This document shows, one piece after another, positions 1 to 7,642 of a stretch of 29,054 nucleotides of DNA. Below the pieces are notes generated by a model. That model was not told where the DNA came from. It did no database searches and was given only the letters and a program-made list of their open reading frames with translations. Source of the stretch: a virus; the IMG/VR virus record IMGVR_UViG_3300002835_000818, positions 1-29,054 of that record; one strand, 5' to 3'. The position numbers and the translations under genes are program-made. Position 1 is the first letter of the stretch. Every line of letters starts with the position of its first letter.

Positions 1-2334
1 TTATCTAACTTCACATCTTCGACTAATTTAGGTCCAGTTTGTGATAAAAATGCAGAATTATTTTCCTCATCTGGAGATTTAAGTAAGGACTCTATTTTAT
101 TATGTCCTGATGGCGCAGAAGGAACTCCAGATGGTGATGATGAACCAGACAAGTTGGGTACTGATCCAGCTCCAGATAATCTTCCTCCAGAGTGGCCATT
201 ACCAAAAGTTCCAGGAATTAGGTGCTATGAGATAGCACCAGGATCTACTGTTTGCTATCCAGATTTTCTTCCCGATGATCTTGGAAATTCAATGGTTGAT
301 CCACTAGGTAGGAAGAGAAGGAATAATACTTATAGAAGTTCTTTATATTGTGGAATATTAGAAGACTTTGGAAGTTGGGGAGTATATGAATATGTTCTTC
401 CAAATACTACAGATAAAGTAACAGTATCAATGTATGGTGCTGGAGGAGGTGCTGGTGGTTCTGATCAAGGACAAACATTCAGTACAACTAGGAGTGCCAA
501 TAATTGTGGTGGTACTGGTTCTGAGATGAAGTTGGAAATTTTATTAGATCCAACTAGAATAAATGTAATAACTGCAGTTCTAGGGCAAGGTGGTAAGGGT
601 GGATCCAATCATATTAATGATTCCTTAATGACTAGGCATGTTTTTAATCGTGGTGGGAGAGGTGGTCATCCTGGTCCTAGAGGTCTATCTGGTGGCGGTG
701 GAAGCGGAGGAGGTGCTACAGATCTATACATCAACGGAAGACTTGTTGCATCTGTAGCAGGCGGTGGAGGAGGTTCTGGGCAAGGATGCTGGGGGTTTAA
801 TCCATCTGCTCCAGGGAAACCATATGCAAATTGGGTAACTCCAGCAGCATTAGAAGTATCCAGGTATCCAAAAATATTAAGTCTCCCAATGCAGATCGTG
901 GATACACACCCAACTTGGTCTGACTTTATGAAACAGTATGTGGTCTGGCCAAGTTTTGGGCAGGAACCTAGATTGGGTGAAGTTTTTGATGCAAGATTGA
1001 ATCTTGAGTTTCCTGTATCTGGCACATATACTTTTGATGTTGCTGCAGATAATGCTTTGGCAGTATATATCTCTCCGTATACTCCAGTAACTCCAAATCA
1101 ATTTATCACTGATCCATATACTGAAATCTTTAATGGTGGAACAAGTGGTATTCCAAGTTGGTCTGGTGCTGAAGATAGTGGAGTGCCACCATCAACACCA
1201 CCGTCCACATTAGATTCATTTACTTTAGTTGGATTTACAACTAACTTCAGTCAAAATCCACCAGTCAATTTTACATATAATATACCTTCTGCTGGTAGAT
1301 ATGTTCTAAAATTTGTTTTTTATAACAATCAGGATGATGGTGATAGTTGGAATCAAAATCCTGCAGGAATTGCTGTAAGAATACGCAAACCAGATTCTAG
1401 TGTTCTCTGGACAACTAGAACTTATTATGGCGAAGATGGTCACAATCGTCCATTTGGCGATGGTGGTGGTTCTGGTGGTGGAGGTGGAAATGGAGGTCCA
1501 GCTGGATTAACTTCAGTTGAAATGGGATTCACTGGTGGTAGTTGTTCTAATGAAGATTCAACAGGTCAAGGTGGATCTGCTGGTAGATCTTGGGTTTTAG
1601 ATCACCCTTCAGTAACTCTTAATTCTTTCAGGCAAGCACCTTCTGGTTTTATTGCAGGATGGCAAACTCCTACAATTCCAGATGCTTCGGTTAGAACTGG
1701 TGGAGGTGGATGGGGTGGTATGAGACCACTTCGCTATAGTTTAATCTTTAATGGTGTTGAGTATCCACTACAAAATGCTAAAGGAGTTTCGACAACTGTT
1801 TCTATTCCTGGAATGGGACAAGGAATATGGTCCGATGAAATTAGTGGTACAAGTTTTGTTTATCAATATTACTGGGGTAAAACCTTAGGAGATATTGAAC
1901 CAGCAAATAATATTCCAAATATAACTAGAGTAGATCCAGTAGATCCAAGATCACTTCAGATTTCTTTGAGATGGGTTCCAATAAAAACTGGTTCTACTTG
2001 GAGGACTGAAGTTAGATTGGAAGGTGTTCCACCTTGGGCTCGTGGAACTGGTTGGGCAGTTAATGATATTCTAAATGGAAAAATGCCAGCAGCACAGTCT
2101 GATGGAACACAACCATGGTTAGATAAAGTTATTGGTAATTGGTCTGCTTGGAATAGAGACTTGATAATTAATGGAAAGCGTGCTACCATAGGAAATGGAG
2201 TACACTTTAACTTCCAAATAAAAATAACTGAAGTGTCAAATCTCATTAATTCTAGAGATGGTTTTAGTGGGAGATTATTTTTTGATGCTTCTTACATAGA
2301 AGAGGACGAATCTTATGAACTTGCCGAAGATTAA
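1..2334 (+). CDS. Glycine-rich tail fibre / adhesin-like structural protein (5' end outside window)
   Basis: The reading frame is open from base 1, so the gene starts upstream; the TTG at 154 is probably internal. 777 residues are visible. Two glycine-rich blocks (about bases 436-800 and 1447-1725), with runs such as GGGGSGGGA and GGGSGGGGGNGG, flank a segment (about bases 1000-1420) with alternating beta-type patterns (SGTYTFDVAADN, GRYVLKFVFYN) resembling a PA14-like or jelly-roll ligand-binding domain. Glycine-rich sandwiches of this kind occur in phage tail-fibre adhesins, for example the polyglycine-II tips of some T4-like phages. A role at the virion surface in host recognition is therefore inferred. 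Proline is mostly coded by CCA, matching the tRNA-Pro(UGG) in this window. The 3' end overlaps the next gene by 20 nt. I do not recognise an exact family for the whole protein. Confidence 0.6.
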   Translation, partial: LSNFTSSTNLGPVCDKNAELFSSSGDLSKDSILLCPDGAEGTPDGDDEPDKLGTDPAPDNLPPEWPLPKVPGIRCYEIAPGSTVCYPDFLPDDLGNSMVDPLGRKRRNNTYRSSLYCGILEDFGSWGVYEYVLPNTTDKVTVSMYGAGGGAGGSDQGQTFSTTRSANNCGGTGSEMKLEILLDPTRINVITAVLGQGGKGGSNHINDSLMTRHVFNRGGRGGHPGPRGLSGGGGSGGGATDLYINGRLVASVAGGGGGSGQGCWGFNPSAPGKPYANWVTPAALEVSRYPKILSLPMQIVDTHPTWSDFMKQYVVWPSFGQEPRLGEVFDARLNLEFPVSGTYTFDVAADNALAVYISPYTPVTPNQFITDPYTEIFNGGTSGIPSWSGAEDSGVPPSTPPSTLDSFTLVGFTTNFSQNPPVNFTYNIPSAGRYVLKFVFYNNQDDGDSWNQNPAGIAVRIRKPDSSVLWTTRTYYGEDGHNRPFGDGGGSGGGGGNGGPAGLTSVEMGFTGGSCSNEDSTGQGGSAGRSWVLDHPSVTLNSFRQAPSGFIAGWQTPTIPDASVRTGGGGWGGMRPLRYSLIFNGVEYPLQNAKGVSTTVSIPGMGQGIWSDEISGTSFVYQYYWGKTLGDIEPANNIPNITRVDPVDPRSLQISLRWVPIKTGSTWRTEVRLEGVPPWARGTGWAVNDILNGKMPAAQSDGTQPWLDKVIGNWSAWNRDLIINGKRATIGNGVHFNFQIKITEVSNLINSRDGFSGRLFFDASYIEEDESYELAED

Positions 2335-2623
2335 TAAAGAAGATCTTCCAGAGGAAATGCAACAAAGATTAGGTAATGGTGAAATTGAAATTGAATCTTT
2401 TGTTGACAGTATTAGTGAAGAACAAATTGAAGAACTTAAACAACAATCACTAGATGCAAATGCGTCAATAGATAGAAGAATCAAAAAGAAATTGGATCAA
2501 CTCCAATATCTTCAAGGACTTCATGACTCAAACAAAAGTAAAAAAGAAAATTGGAAAAAGATTAAAAAAGCATCTCGATACTTCAAGTCAAATCTCTATG
2601 AGGTCAAAAGCCTTGACAAGTGA
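2315..2623 (+). CDS. Small acidic coiled-coil-like hypothetical protein
   Basis: 102 aa, starting at ATG 2315 inside the 3' end of the fibre gene (20-nt overlap), which suggests translational coupling. The N-terminal half is acidic (EDLPEEMQQ, ISEEQIEELKQQ) and the C-terminal half is lysine-rich (KSKKENWKKIKKASR). The heptad-like spacing of Leu/Ile suggests helices or a coiled coil. No catalytic motif, signal peptide or membrane segment is visible. Its position just behind a fibre gene would fit a fibre chaperone or accessory structural protein, but that is only an inference from position. The promoter for the porin gene overlaps its last codons. Confidence 0.6.
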   Translation: MNLPKINKEDLPEEMQQRLGNGEIEIESFVDSISEEQIEELKQQSLDANASIDRRIKKKLDQLQYLQGLHDSNKSKKENWKKIKKASRYFKSNLYEVKSLDK

Positions 2624-2641
2624 CTGGTCATGTAGTATCAT
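2613..2641 (+). promoter_or_regulatory. Sigma70-type promoter for the porin/permease cassette
   Basis: TTGACA at 2613-2618 and TATCAT at 2636-2641 are separated by 17 nt. It is placed over the end of the small acidic gene and 62 nt upstream of the porin ATG. Expected transcription start is near 2648. The -35 is extended to TTGACAAG, as at three other promoters in the window. Confidence 0.75.
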
Positions 2642-2651
2642 ATATAGTCTG

Positions 2652-2677
2652 AGGAAAGAAACGGTCTTTCCTTTTTT
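2652..2677 (+). terminator. Intrinsic terminator hairpin between the fibre operon and porin
   Basis: Stem AGGAAAGA (2652-2659), 5-nt loop, TCTTTCCT (2665-2672), followed by T residues to 2677. It would stop transcripts arriving from the fibre gene. Because the porin promoter lies just upstream, the same hairpin would form the very 5' end of the porin transcript, where it is too close to the start to terminate and could protect the mRNA. Confidence 0.75.
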
Positions 2678-2702
2678 AATGTAAATTAGGAAATCAAAAT
2701 CT

Positions 2703-4175
2703 ATGATTCGTTCAATGATTGCTGCTGGTGCTGCTGTTGCCTCTGTTGCAACCCCCGCACTTGCTGCTGAAATTAATCTTGATGGTGTGAGTAAGTATGC
2801 TTCTTCTGAGCAAGTTACAAGTATCAATCAATTCTCAGATGTTCGCCCTACTGACTGGGCATATCAGGCACTCAATAACCTTGTAGAGCGTTATGGTTGT
2901 GTTGCTGGTTATCCTAACGGCACCTACAAAGGTGGTCAAGCAATGACTCGTTTTGAGGCAGCTGCTCTACTGAACGCCTGTCTTGACCGAGTAACCGAAA
3001 CTACTGACGAACTTAAGCGTCTTCTTGCCGAGTTCCAAACAGAACTTTCTGTTCTTCGTGGTCGTGTTGACGGACTTGAAGCGAAAGTTGGTCAACTGGA
3101 AGCAACTCAATTCTCTACCACTACTAAACTTAAGGGTGAAGCAAACTTCATTCTTGGTGGTGTTCCTGGTGCTCGTACCACGAATGGTGCTAATGTTGGA
3201 AATACTGCTTTCAACTATGACCTTCGCCTGAACTTTGACACTTCGTTTACTGGCAAAGACCTGCTTCGTACTCGTCTTCGTTCTGGTAACTTCAGTGCTC
3301 AACCTTTCGGCACTTCCTCTTCTATCCTGAAACTGGATAAAGCAGAAGCTTATGAGAACTCAGTTTTCATTGACCGTCTGTACTATCAGTTCCCTGTCAG
3401 TAAGGGTGTAACTCTTACTGCTGGTGCTCTGGTTCGTAACACTGAAATGGCATGGGTTCCTACCGCTTACCGTTCGGAAATCCTTGACTTCTTCACCACT
3501 GCTGGTGCTCCTGGTGTTTACAACAAAGCAACTGGTGCTGGTTTTGGTGCTCAGTATGTTCAACCTGGCAAGAAAGGTGGATTCGTTGCTGGTGTAAACT
3601 ATGTTGCCCAACAAGGCGACAACAGTGACACTGGTGTGTTCAATGAGCAAGGTGCTCTCAATACCCTGGCACAGATTGGTTATCGTGCTCCTCAGTGGGG
3701 TGTGGCATTTGGTTATCGTTATGGTACTCAAGGCACCCGTGTTCGTACTTACAATGGTGTTCTTGGTGCTAACGGTACTCTCGCCGCTGGTCAATCGTCC
3801 AACGGTTATGCTGTGAACGCTTATTGGCAACCCAAGACTTCCAGCATCATTCCTTCTGTGAGTGGTGGTTATAGCTGGAACACTGTTAGCGGTCCTTCGA
3901 CTCCTAACAATGCTACCAACACTTCCACTTGGTTCGCTGGTCTTCAGTGGAGCGATGTGTTTGCTAAGGGCAACTCTGCTGGTGTTGCTTATGGTCAACC
4001 TGGCAATGCTGCTGGTCTCAGTGAGAAAGCTGGTCTGCTTGAAATCTTCTATAAGTATCGTGTGAGCGACAACATTAGCATCACTCCTGCTATCATCTAT
4101 GTTGCTAACAACCAAGCATTCCAAAACGCCTCTTCTAACTGGGGTGGTGTGATTCAGACCAAGTTCACTTTCTGA
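2703..4175 (+). CDS. Cyanobacterial-type outer-membrane porin (SLH domain + OprB-type barrel)
   Basis: 490 aa and apparently full length. Residues 1-22 are a Sec signal peptide ending in PALAA. Residues about 40-97 form an S-layer-homology domain (FSDVRPTDWAYQALNNL, GYPNGTYKGG, MTRFEAAALLNACL), followed by a short coiled coil (about 102-134) and a long beta-rich region ending in a terminal Phe (KFTF), the usual outer-membrane assembly signal. This is the SomA/SomB-like porin architecture of cyanobacteria: the SLH part binds peptidoglycan-linked polymer and the barrel forms a diffusion pore. All arginine codons are CGN, unlike the AGA-rich tail genes, which fits recent host origin or selection for high expression. 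It shares a promoter with the DUF401 permease, whose ATG follows 6 nt after this stop. A structural role in the virion is unlikely given the signal peptide. Confidence 0.93.
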   Translation: MIRSMIAAGAAVASVATPALAAEINLDGVSKYASSEQVTSINQFSDVRPTDWAYQALNNLVERYGCVAGYPNGTYKGGQAMTRFEAAALLNACLDRVTETTDELKRLLAEFQTELSVLRGRVDGLEAKVGQLEATQFSTTTKLKGEANFILGGVPGARTTNGANVGNTAFNYDLRLNFDTSFTGKDLLRTRLRSGNFSAQPFGTSSSILKLDKAEAYENSVFIDRLYYQFPVSKGVTLTAGALVRNTEMAWVPTAYRSEILDFFTTAGAPGVYNKATGAGFGAQYVQPGKKGGFVAGVNYVAQQGDNSDTGVFNEQGALNTLAQIGYRAPQWGVAFGYRYGTQGTRVRTYNGVLGANGTLAAGQSSNGYAVNAYWQPKTSSIIPSVSGGYSWNTVSGPSTPNNATNTSTWFAGLQWSDVFAKGNSAGVAYGQPGNAAGLSEKAGLLEIFYKYRVSDNISITPAIIYVANNQAFQNASSNWGGVIQTKFTF

Positions 4176-4181
4176 TAAGTT

Positions 4182-5222
4182 ATGGACTTGGCAATGGGTA
4201 TCTGGGAGAAACTTCTCTTTCTCCCTTACATCATCGGCATTATGATTGTCGGTGGTCTCGTAAAACAATACGGAGTGCTCAACGAAGTATTCGTAGCACT
4301 ACGAAAAATCTTCAAGTCAAATAGACTTGTTGTTGCTGCTACTGCTTTAGCTGGTGGTGTTCTACCCATCGAAGGGCGTGTCGTTATGTCGGCACCCCTT
4401 CTGGACTCCATCGCTTCGGATAAATCACAATCTCGTTCCAAGTTTGGTATCGTAGATTATCTTTCTACTCACCACTATTACTGGTGGTCGCCACTTGAGA
4501 AGACTGTGGTTCTTCCGATGGCAGCACTGGGTCTATCCTACACACAATTTCTAGGATATACTTTGGTTCCCCTCATCATTACACTTGCGTTTGCTGGATC
4601 TTTTATCTTTGCTTATGTAAAGGAAACTGATGTGGAGATTATCCAAGAGACCCGTACTTTTAGTTGGAATCGTCTTCTGAAAGGTTGGGCTCCTATCGTT
4701 GCTACGATGTGGTTCCTGGTTTGCTATGGCGATCCTGATATGCCTTACCTGTTCTCTGTTTGGTTTGGTGGTCTTGCTGCTTATTATTCATTCATCTGTA
4801 ATGATTGGAAGTGGGGTCGTTATATCAACTGGAAGTTTGCTGGTCTTGCAGCACTGGTTCTCACCCTTGCTGCTGTGATGGGCGAGATCAAAGAACCAGT
4901 CATGGAATACCTGAAATTGACTGCTGAGCAGGGCACTGCTGCCCTCTATACGGTCTCTGTGGTGGGGTTCCTGGCATCATTCGCCATGGGTTCCTCTGGT
5001 AAGTATGCTGGCATCGTCTCGCTGCTTGCCAAGGCATTTGGTCCTGGATACTTGACATGGTTCCTCTGTGTGGAGTATGCTGGGTACATCATCTCACCGA
5101 TGCACAAGTGCCTGCTGATCGGTCAGCAATACTTCGGCACTCCTATCAAAACTTATTACAAAGTTCTTGGTTGGTTGATTGCTGCTTTGGTTGGATGGGG
5201 AGCACTGACTTTAGTATTCTAA
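4182..5222 (+). CDS. DUF401-family integral membrane protein (ion-transporter superfamily)
   Basis: 346 aa with about eight to ten hydrophobic segments (for example about residues 11-30, 47-62, 108-146, 168-182, 220-235 and 255-345). GGVLPIEGRVVMSAPLLD at 58-75 and GYIISPMHKCLLIGQQYF at 301-318 closely resemble the two signature regions I know from the DUF401 family, membrane proteins related to the ArsB/NhaD/C4-dicarboxylate type of ion transporters. The substrate is unknown for the family. It follows the porin by 6 nt and overlaps the next small gene by 1 nt (TAATG), so it is co-transcribed from the 2613 promoter. Together the two would place an outer-membrane pore and an inner-membrane carrier in the infected cell. 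Family confidence is good; transport function is inferred. Confidence 0.8.
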   Translation: MDLAMGIWEKLLFLPYIIGIMIVGGLVKQYGVLNEVFVALRKIFKSNRLVVAATALAGGVLPIEGRVVMSAPLLDSIASDKSQSRSKFGIVDYLSTHHYYWWSPLEKTVVLPMAALGLSYTQFLGYTLVPLIITLAFAGSFIFAYVKETDVEIIQETRTFSWNRLLKGWAPIVATMWFLVCYGDPDMPYLFSVWFGGLAAYYSFICNDWKWGRYINWKFAGLAALVLTLAAVMGEIKEPVMEYLKLTAEQGTAALYTVSVVGFLASFAMGSSGKYAGIVSLLAKAFGPGYLTWFLCVEYAGYIISPMHKCLLIGQQYFGTPIKTYYKVLGWLIAALVGWGALTLVF

Positions 5223-5344
5223 TGTGGTTTGCTCTAGGTATCTTTCTTCTGGTATTGATAGATGATTACCTTCTGATGGCAATCATCATGGGATTGATTA
5301 TCTGGGATACTAGGAGAAAGAATCTACAAAAAAGGGGGGATTGA
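5222..5344 (+). CDS. Small (40 aa) membrane peptide
   Basis: ATG 5222 overlaps the stop of the DUF401 gene (TAATG). The predicted product is one hydrophobic helix (WFALGIFLLVLIDDYLLMAI) followed by a basic tail (DTRRKNLQKRGD), consistent with a single-pass inner-membrane peptide with a cytoplasmic positive C-terminus. The overlap suggests translational coupling with the permease, so it may be an accessory subunit. No family is recognised. The stop codon is only a few bases from the -35 box of the tRNA promoter. Confidence 0.5.
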   Translation: MWFALGIFLLVLIDDYLLMAIIMGLIIWDTRRKNLQKRGD

Positions 5345-5370
5345 CAAGTCCCCAACACCTCCTATATAAT
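5341..5370 (+). promoter_or_regulatory. Consensus sigma70 promoter for tRNA-Ser/tRNA-Pro
   Basis: TTGACA at 5341-5346 and TATAAT at 5365-5370, both perfect hexamers with an 18-nt spacer (or TATATA at 5363 with 16 nt). Transcription would start near 5377, about 11 nt before the mature tRNA-Ser 5' end. The -35 again reads TTGACAAG. Confidence 0.85.
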
Positions 5371-5387
5371 ATGGAGGTCAATCAAAT

Positions 5388-5477
5388 GGAAGGTCAATCC
5401 GATTGGCGACGGAACCTGTCTTGAAAACAGTTGAGGTGTTAAAGCCCTTGGGAGTTCGACTCTCCCACCTTCCGCCA
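5388..5477 (+). tRNA. tRNA-Ser (anticodon UGA)
   Basis: Acceptor GGAAGGT (5388-5394) pairs with ACCTTCC (5467-5473); discriminator G 5474 and an encoded CCA 5475-5477. Anticodon loop CTTGAAA holds TGA at 5422-5424. A long variable arm makes the class II shape expected of Ser. T arm GGGAG-TTCGACT-CTCCC. The outermost anticodon-stem pair is a C/T mismatch. It decodes UCA, common in the AT-rich tail genes. The next tRNA begins at the very next base. Confidence 0.93.
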
Positions 5478-5549
5478 CGGGGCATAGTTCAGCGGTAGAA
5501 TGCTGGTTTTGGGAACCAGAGGTCGCAGGTTCGATCCCTGCTGCCCCGA
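5478..5549 (+). tRNA. tRNA-Pro (anticodon UGG)
   Basis: Acceptor CGGGGCA (5478-5484) pairs with TGCCCCG (5542-5548), discriminator A 5549. CCA is not encoded (TCA follows). Anticodon stem CTGGT/ACCAG, loop TTTGGGA with TGG at 5510-5512. T arm GCAGG-TTCGATC-CCTGC. It decodes CCA, heavily used in the fibre gene at the left of the window. It abuts tRNA-Ser, so the pair must be cut from one transcript. Confidence 0.94.
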
Positions 5550-5565
5550 TCAAAAGTAATCAATT

Positions 5566-5754
5566 ATGGAACAAGAAGAATTTAAGATAGAAGAACCTGA
5601 TTTTTCTGAATTTTCTGAACTATACAAGAAGACACTTATTGGTGCTCTTGATATTATGAGTAATATTGTTGACGATAAATTAGAAAAGCAAGATCTGATT
5701 GATGAAATACAATCAGATCTTGATAATACATTAAAACAATTAGGAGGAATGTGA
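5566..5754 (+). CDS. Small acidic hypothetical protein
   Basis: 62 aa, beginning 17 nt after tRNA-Pro and ending 1 nt before the glutaredoxin ATG. It is rich in Glu and Asp (MEQEEFKIEEPDFSEF), with likely amphipathic helices in the rest (LIGALDIMSNIVDDKLEKQDLIDEI). There are no cysteines, no membrane segment and no recognised family. No clear ribosome-binding site precedes the ATG. It is probably read from the tRNA promoter and coupled to glutaredoxin. Confidence 0.6.
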   Translation: MEQEEFKIEEPDFSEFSELYKKTLIGALDIMSNIVDDKLEKQDLIDEIQSDLDNTLKQLGGM

Positions 5755-5755
5755 A

Positions 5756-5992
5756 ATGAAGTTTGCAGTTTATACTAAAACTGGATGCCCTTATTGCGAT
5801 AAAATTAAAACAGTTCTTTCTGCTAAAGGTTATAACTATGCAGAATATATTTTAGATCGTGACTTTACTAGAGAACAGTTCTATTCTCAGTTTGGTCAAG
5901 GATCTACTTTTCCTAGAGTTATTCTAGATGATAAAGTTCTAGGTGGTTGTACTGAATCTGTTCAGTATCTAATGTCTAAAGGTCTTATCTGA
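5756..5992 (+). CDS. grx: Glutaredoxin
   Basis: 78 aa, the usual size of a minimal glutaredoxin. The redox centre is CPYC at residues 11-14 (TKTGCPYCDK), and the glutathione-binding region shows TFPRVILDDKVLGGC with the conserved Pro after Phe. The likely role is cytoplasmic thiol reduction, including recycling of ribonucleotide reductase during phage DNA synthesis. T4-like phages often carry such a protein (NrdC-type). AGGAGG at 5742-5747 sits 8 nt before the ATG, a strong ribosome-binding site located inside the end of the preceding gene. Confidence 0.93.
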   Translation: MKFAVYTKTGCPYCDKIKTVLSAKGYNYAEYILDRDFTREQFYSQFGQGSTFPRVILDDKVLGGCTESVQYLMSKGLI

Positions 5993-5994
5993 TA

Positions 5995-6001
5995 CTAAAT
6001 A
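5995..6001 (+). promoter_or_regulatory. Possible late-type box (CTAAATA)
   Basis: CTAAATA just after the glutaredoxin stop and 64 nt before the next ATG. It resembles the T4-type late -10 box but lacks the leading TA. Weak support. Confidence 0.3.
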
Positions 6002-6064
6002 GTTTTAAGTTTAGAATAGGAGGTTGGGATCCTTTATCATCGCAAACATTAGCAGGAGGACCCC

Positions 6065-6307
6065 ATGCTAGAACACATAGAATTCATTTACATTGCATTC
6101 TTTTTAACAATTGGAACATTCATCCTTGCATTTATGGCAGGGTGGTTTGCTAATAATATTTTTGATGCCTGGTATCAGAACGCTGGTTATGCAAAGTCCA
6201 TCACTCATCCTGAGATGCTGGACGATGAAGGCCAAATCTTAAGAGACGAACTGATTTACTTGACATTCCGCGACGATGATGATATGCTTGATGAGGAAGA
6301 TGAATAA
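6065..6307 (+). CDS. Small membrane protein next to RNase H
   Basis: 80 aa. Residues about 7-30 are a hydrophobic helix (FIYIAFFLTIGTFILAFMAG), followed by a soluble tail that ends in a very acidic stretch (FRDDDDMLDEEDE). A strong ribosome-binding site (AGGAGG at 6054-6059) precedes the ATG. It ends 5 nt before rnh. I believe similar small membrane proteins occur next to RNase H in other cyanomyoviruses, but I cannot assign a function. A second AGGAGG at 6018-6023 in the leader has no matching start codon. Confidence 0.7.
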   Translation: MLEHIEFIYIAFFLTIGTFILAFMAGWFANNIFDAWYQNAGYAKSITHPEMLDDEGQILRDELIYLTFRDDDDMLDEEDE

Positions 6308-6312
6308 CTGAC

Positions 6313-7188
6313 ATGATCCTTATCGACATGAACCAAGTGATGATTTCTAATCTGATGGTTCAGATTCAATTATCTAATGAACTTGATGCAGGACTAGTTC
6401 GCCATATGGTACTCAACTCTCTTCGGATGTATAATCAGAAGTTTGGTGAGGAGTATGGCGAACTAGTCCTTTGTTATGACTCCAAGCGTTATTGGAGGAG
6501 AGAATTCTTTCCTTACTACAAGGGAACACGAAAACGAGATCGAGAGAAGTCTAGTTTTAACTGGGGTTCTATCTTCGAGATTCTAAATCAAATTCGTGAT
6601 GAAATTCGTGAATACATGCCATACAAAGTTATGGAAGTAGATGGTGCAGAAGCAGATGACATTATTTCTGTACTGACGAAGCAACAAGCATTTACGAACA
6701 TCAGGTTGCAGCGAGATATGCAACCAGCAATAAAGGTTCTTATTCTATCTGGTGATAAAGACTTCATCCAACTGCAAAAGTATCCTTGGTTGAAGCAATA
6801 CAATCCAGTGATGAAGAAGTTTGTTTCTGGAATGGATCCAAAAGTATACATTCTTGAGCATGTACTCAAGGGTGATAAGTCTGATGGTATTCCAAACTAC
6901 CTATCACCAGATGATACCTTCGTTGAAGGTAAGAGACAACGACCACTTCAGAAGAAGACTCTAGAGAGAATTGTGAATCTTTCCCCAGAGCAGTTCTGCA
7001 ATGAAGAACAACTGCAGAACTATAAGAGGAATCTTACCCTGATTGATTTCTCCTATATACCTGTAGAGGTCGAAGAAAGAATTGTTGAGTCTTTCGATTC
7101 ACTGACCCCTGCTCCTAGAAACAAAATGTATAATTATTTTGTGAGCAACCAACTTATTACATTACTTGATAAAATCGGAGAATTTTAA
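6313..7188 (+). CDS. rnh: RNase H, T4 type (FEN-1-like 5' nuclease)
   Basis: 291 aa, close to T4 RNase H (about 305). It removes RNA primers and 5' flaps on the lagging strand. The acidic metal ligands of the FEN family are visible: D5 (LIDMN), D56 (LCYDSKRYWRREFFPYYKG, with conserved basic residues), E113/D115/D116 (DGAEADDI), D148/D150 (SGDKDF) and D188/D191 (KGDKSDGIPN). The last motif belongs to the helix-hairpin-helix DNA-binding part. It starts the compact replication run that continues to gp32. There is only 1 nt between its stop and the next ATG. Confidence 0.95.
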   Translation: MILIDMNQVMISNLMVQIQLSNELDAGLVRHMVLNSLRMYNQKFGEEYGELVLCYDSKRYWRREFFPYYKGTRKRDREKSSFNWGSIFEILNQIRDEIREYMPYKVMEVDGAEADDIISVLTKQQAFTNIRLQRDMQPAIKVLILSGDKDFIQLQKYPWLKQYNPVMKKFVSGMDPKVYILEHVLKGDKSDGIPNYLSPDDTFVEGKRQRPLQKKTLERIVNLSPEQFCNEEQLQNYKRNLTLIDFSYIPVEVEERIVESFDSLTPAPRNKMYNYFVSNQLITLLDKIGEF

Positions 7189-7189
7189 G

Positions 7190-7642
7190 ATGTCAATGAA
7201 TACAAGCAATCGTTTGCTTCTTTCGGAAATTCTGCAAAAGGTATCGAACGCAAAGACCAAAGCAGAAAAGATTAAAATCCTACAAGACTATAACTCACAA
7301 GCACTTCGTAGTATTCTTATCTGGAACTATGATGACAGTGTAGTTTCTATGCTACCTGAAGGTGAAGTTCCTTATCGTCCTAATGAAGCACCAGCTGGGA
7401 CAGAACATACTATCCTTGAACAAGAGTATAGGAAACTATACAACTACATCAAGGGTGGTAATAATGAACTCAAACAACTCCAGCGAGAGAGTATGTTTGT
7501 TAGACTTCTAGAAGGTCTTCATTCTTCTGAGGCAGAACTTCTTGTTCTTGTAAAGGATGGACAACTTCAGAAGAAGTATCGTATCACCAAAGCAGTTGTT
7601 GAAGAGGCATTCCCTCAAATCAAATGGGGAGGTCGTAGTTAA
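7190..7642 (+). CDS. Conserved cyanophage hypothetical protein (DUF6433-like)
   Basis: 150 aa from ATG 7190, which I chose because GGAG at 7177-7180 sits 9 nt upstream; the frame extends further up but only through rnh. The protein is predicted mostly helical, with the sequence LLLSEILQKVSNAKTKAEKI near the start. It has no membrane segment or catalytic motif. It resembles a short protein that follows rnh in other cyanomyoviruses (annotated as DUF6433, from memory), which suggests a role in DNA metabolism. Its stop overlaps the next ATG by 1 nt. Confidence 0.7.
   Translation: MSMNTSNRLLLSEILQKVSNAKTKAEKIKILQDYNSQALRSILIWNYDDSVVSMLPEGEVPYRPNEAPAGTEHTILEQEYRKLYNYIKGGNNELKQLQRESMFVRLLEGLHSSEAELLVLVKDGQLQKKYRITKAVVEEAFPQIKWGGRS

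Noticed and set aside
3360-4268. 302-aa open frame on the - strand opposite the porin
   Set aside because: It lies wholly across a well-supported porin gene, has a low-complexity Ser/Thr-rich product and no ribosome-binding site; it is a shadow of biased codon use.
5052-5081. TTGACA with TATGCT, 18-nt spacer, inside the DUF401 gene
   Set aside because: Poor -10 match within a conserved coding segment, with no gene start suitably placed downstream.
6018-6062. Second AGGAGG and a possible tiny frame in the leader of the 80-aa membrane gene
   Set aside because: No ATG, GTG or TTG lies at a usable distance; the only TTG touches the AGGAGG directly.
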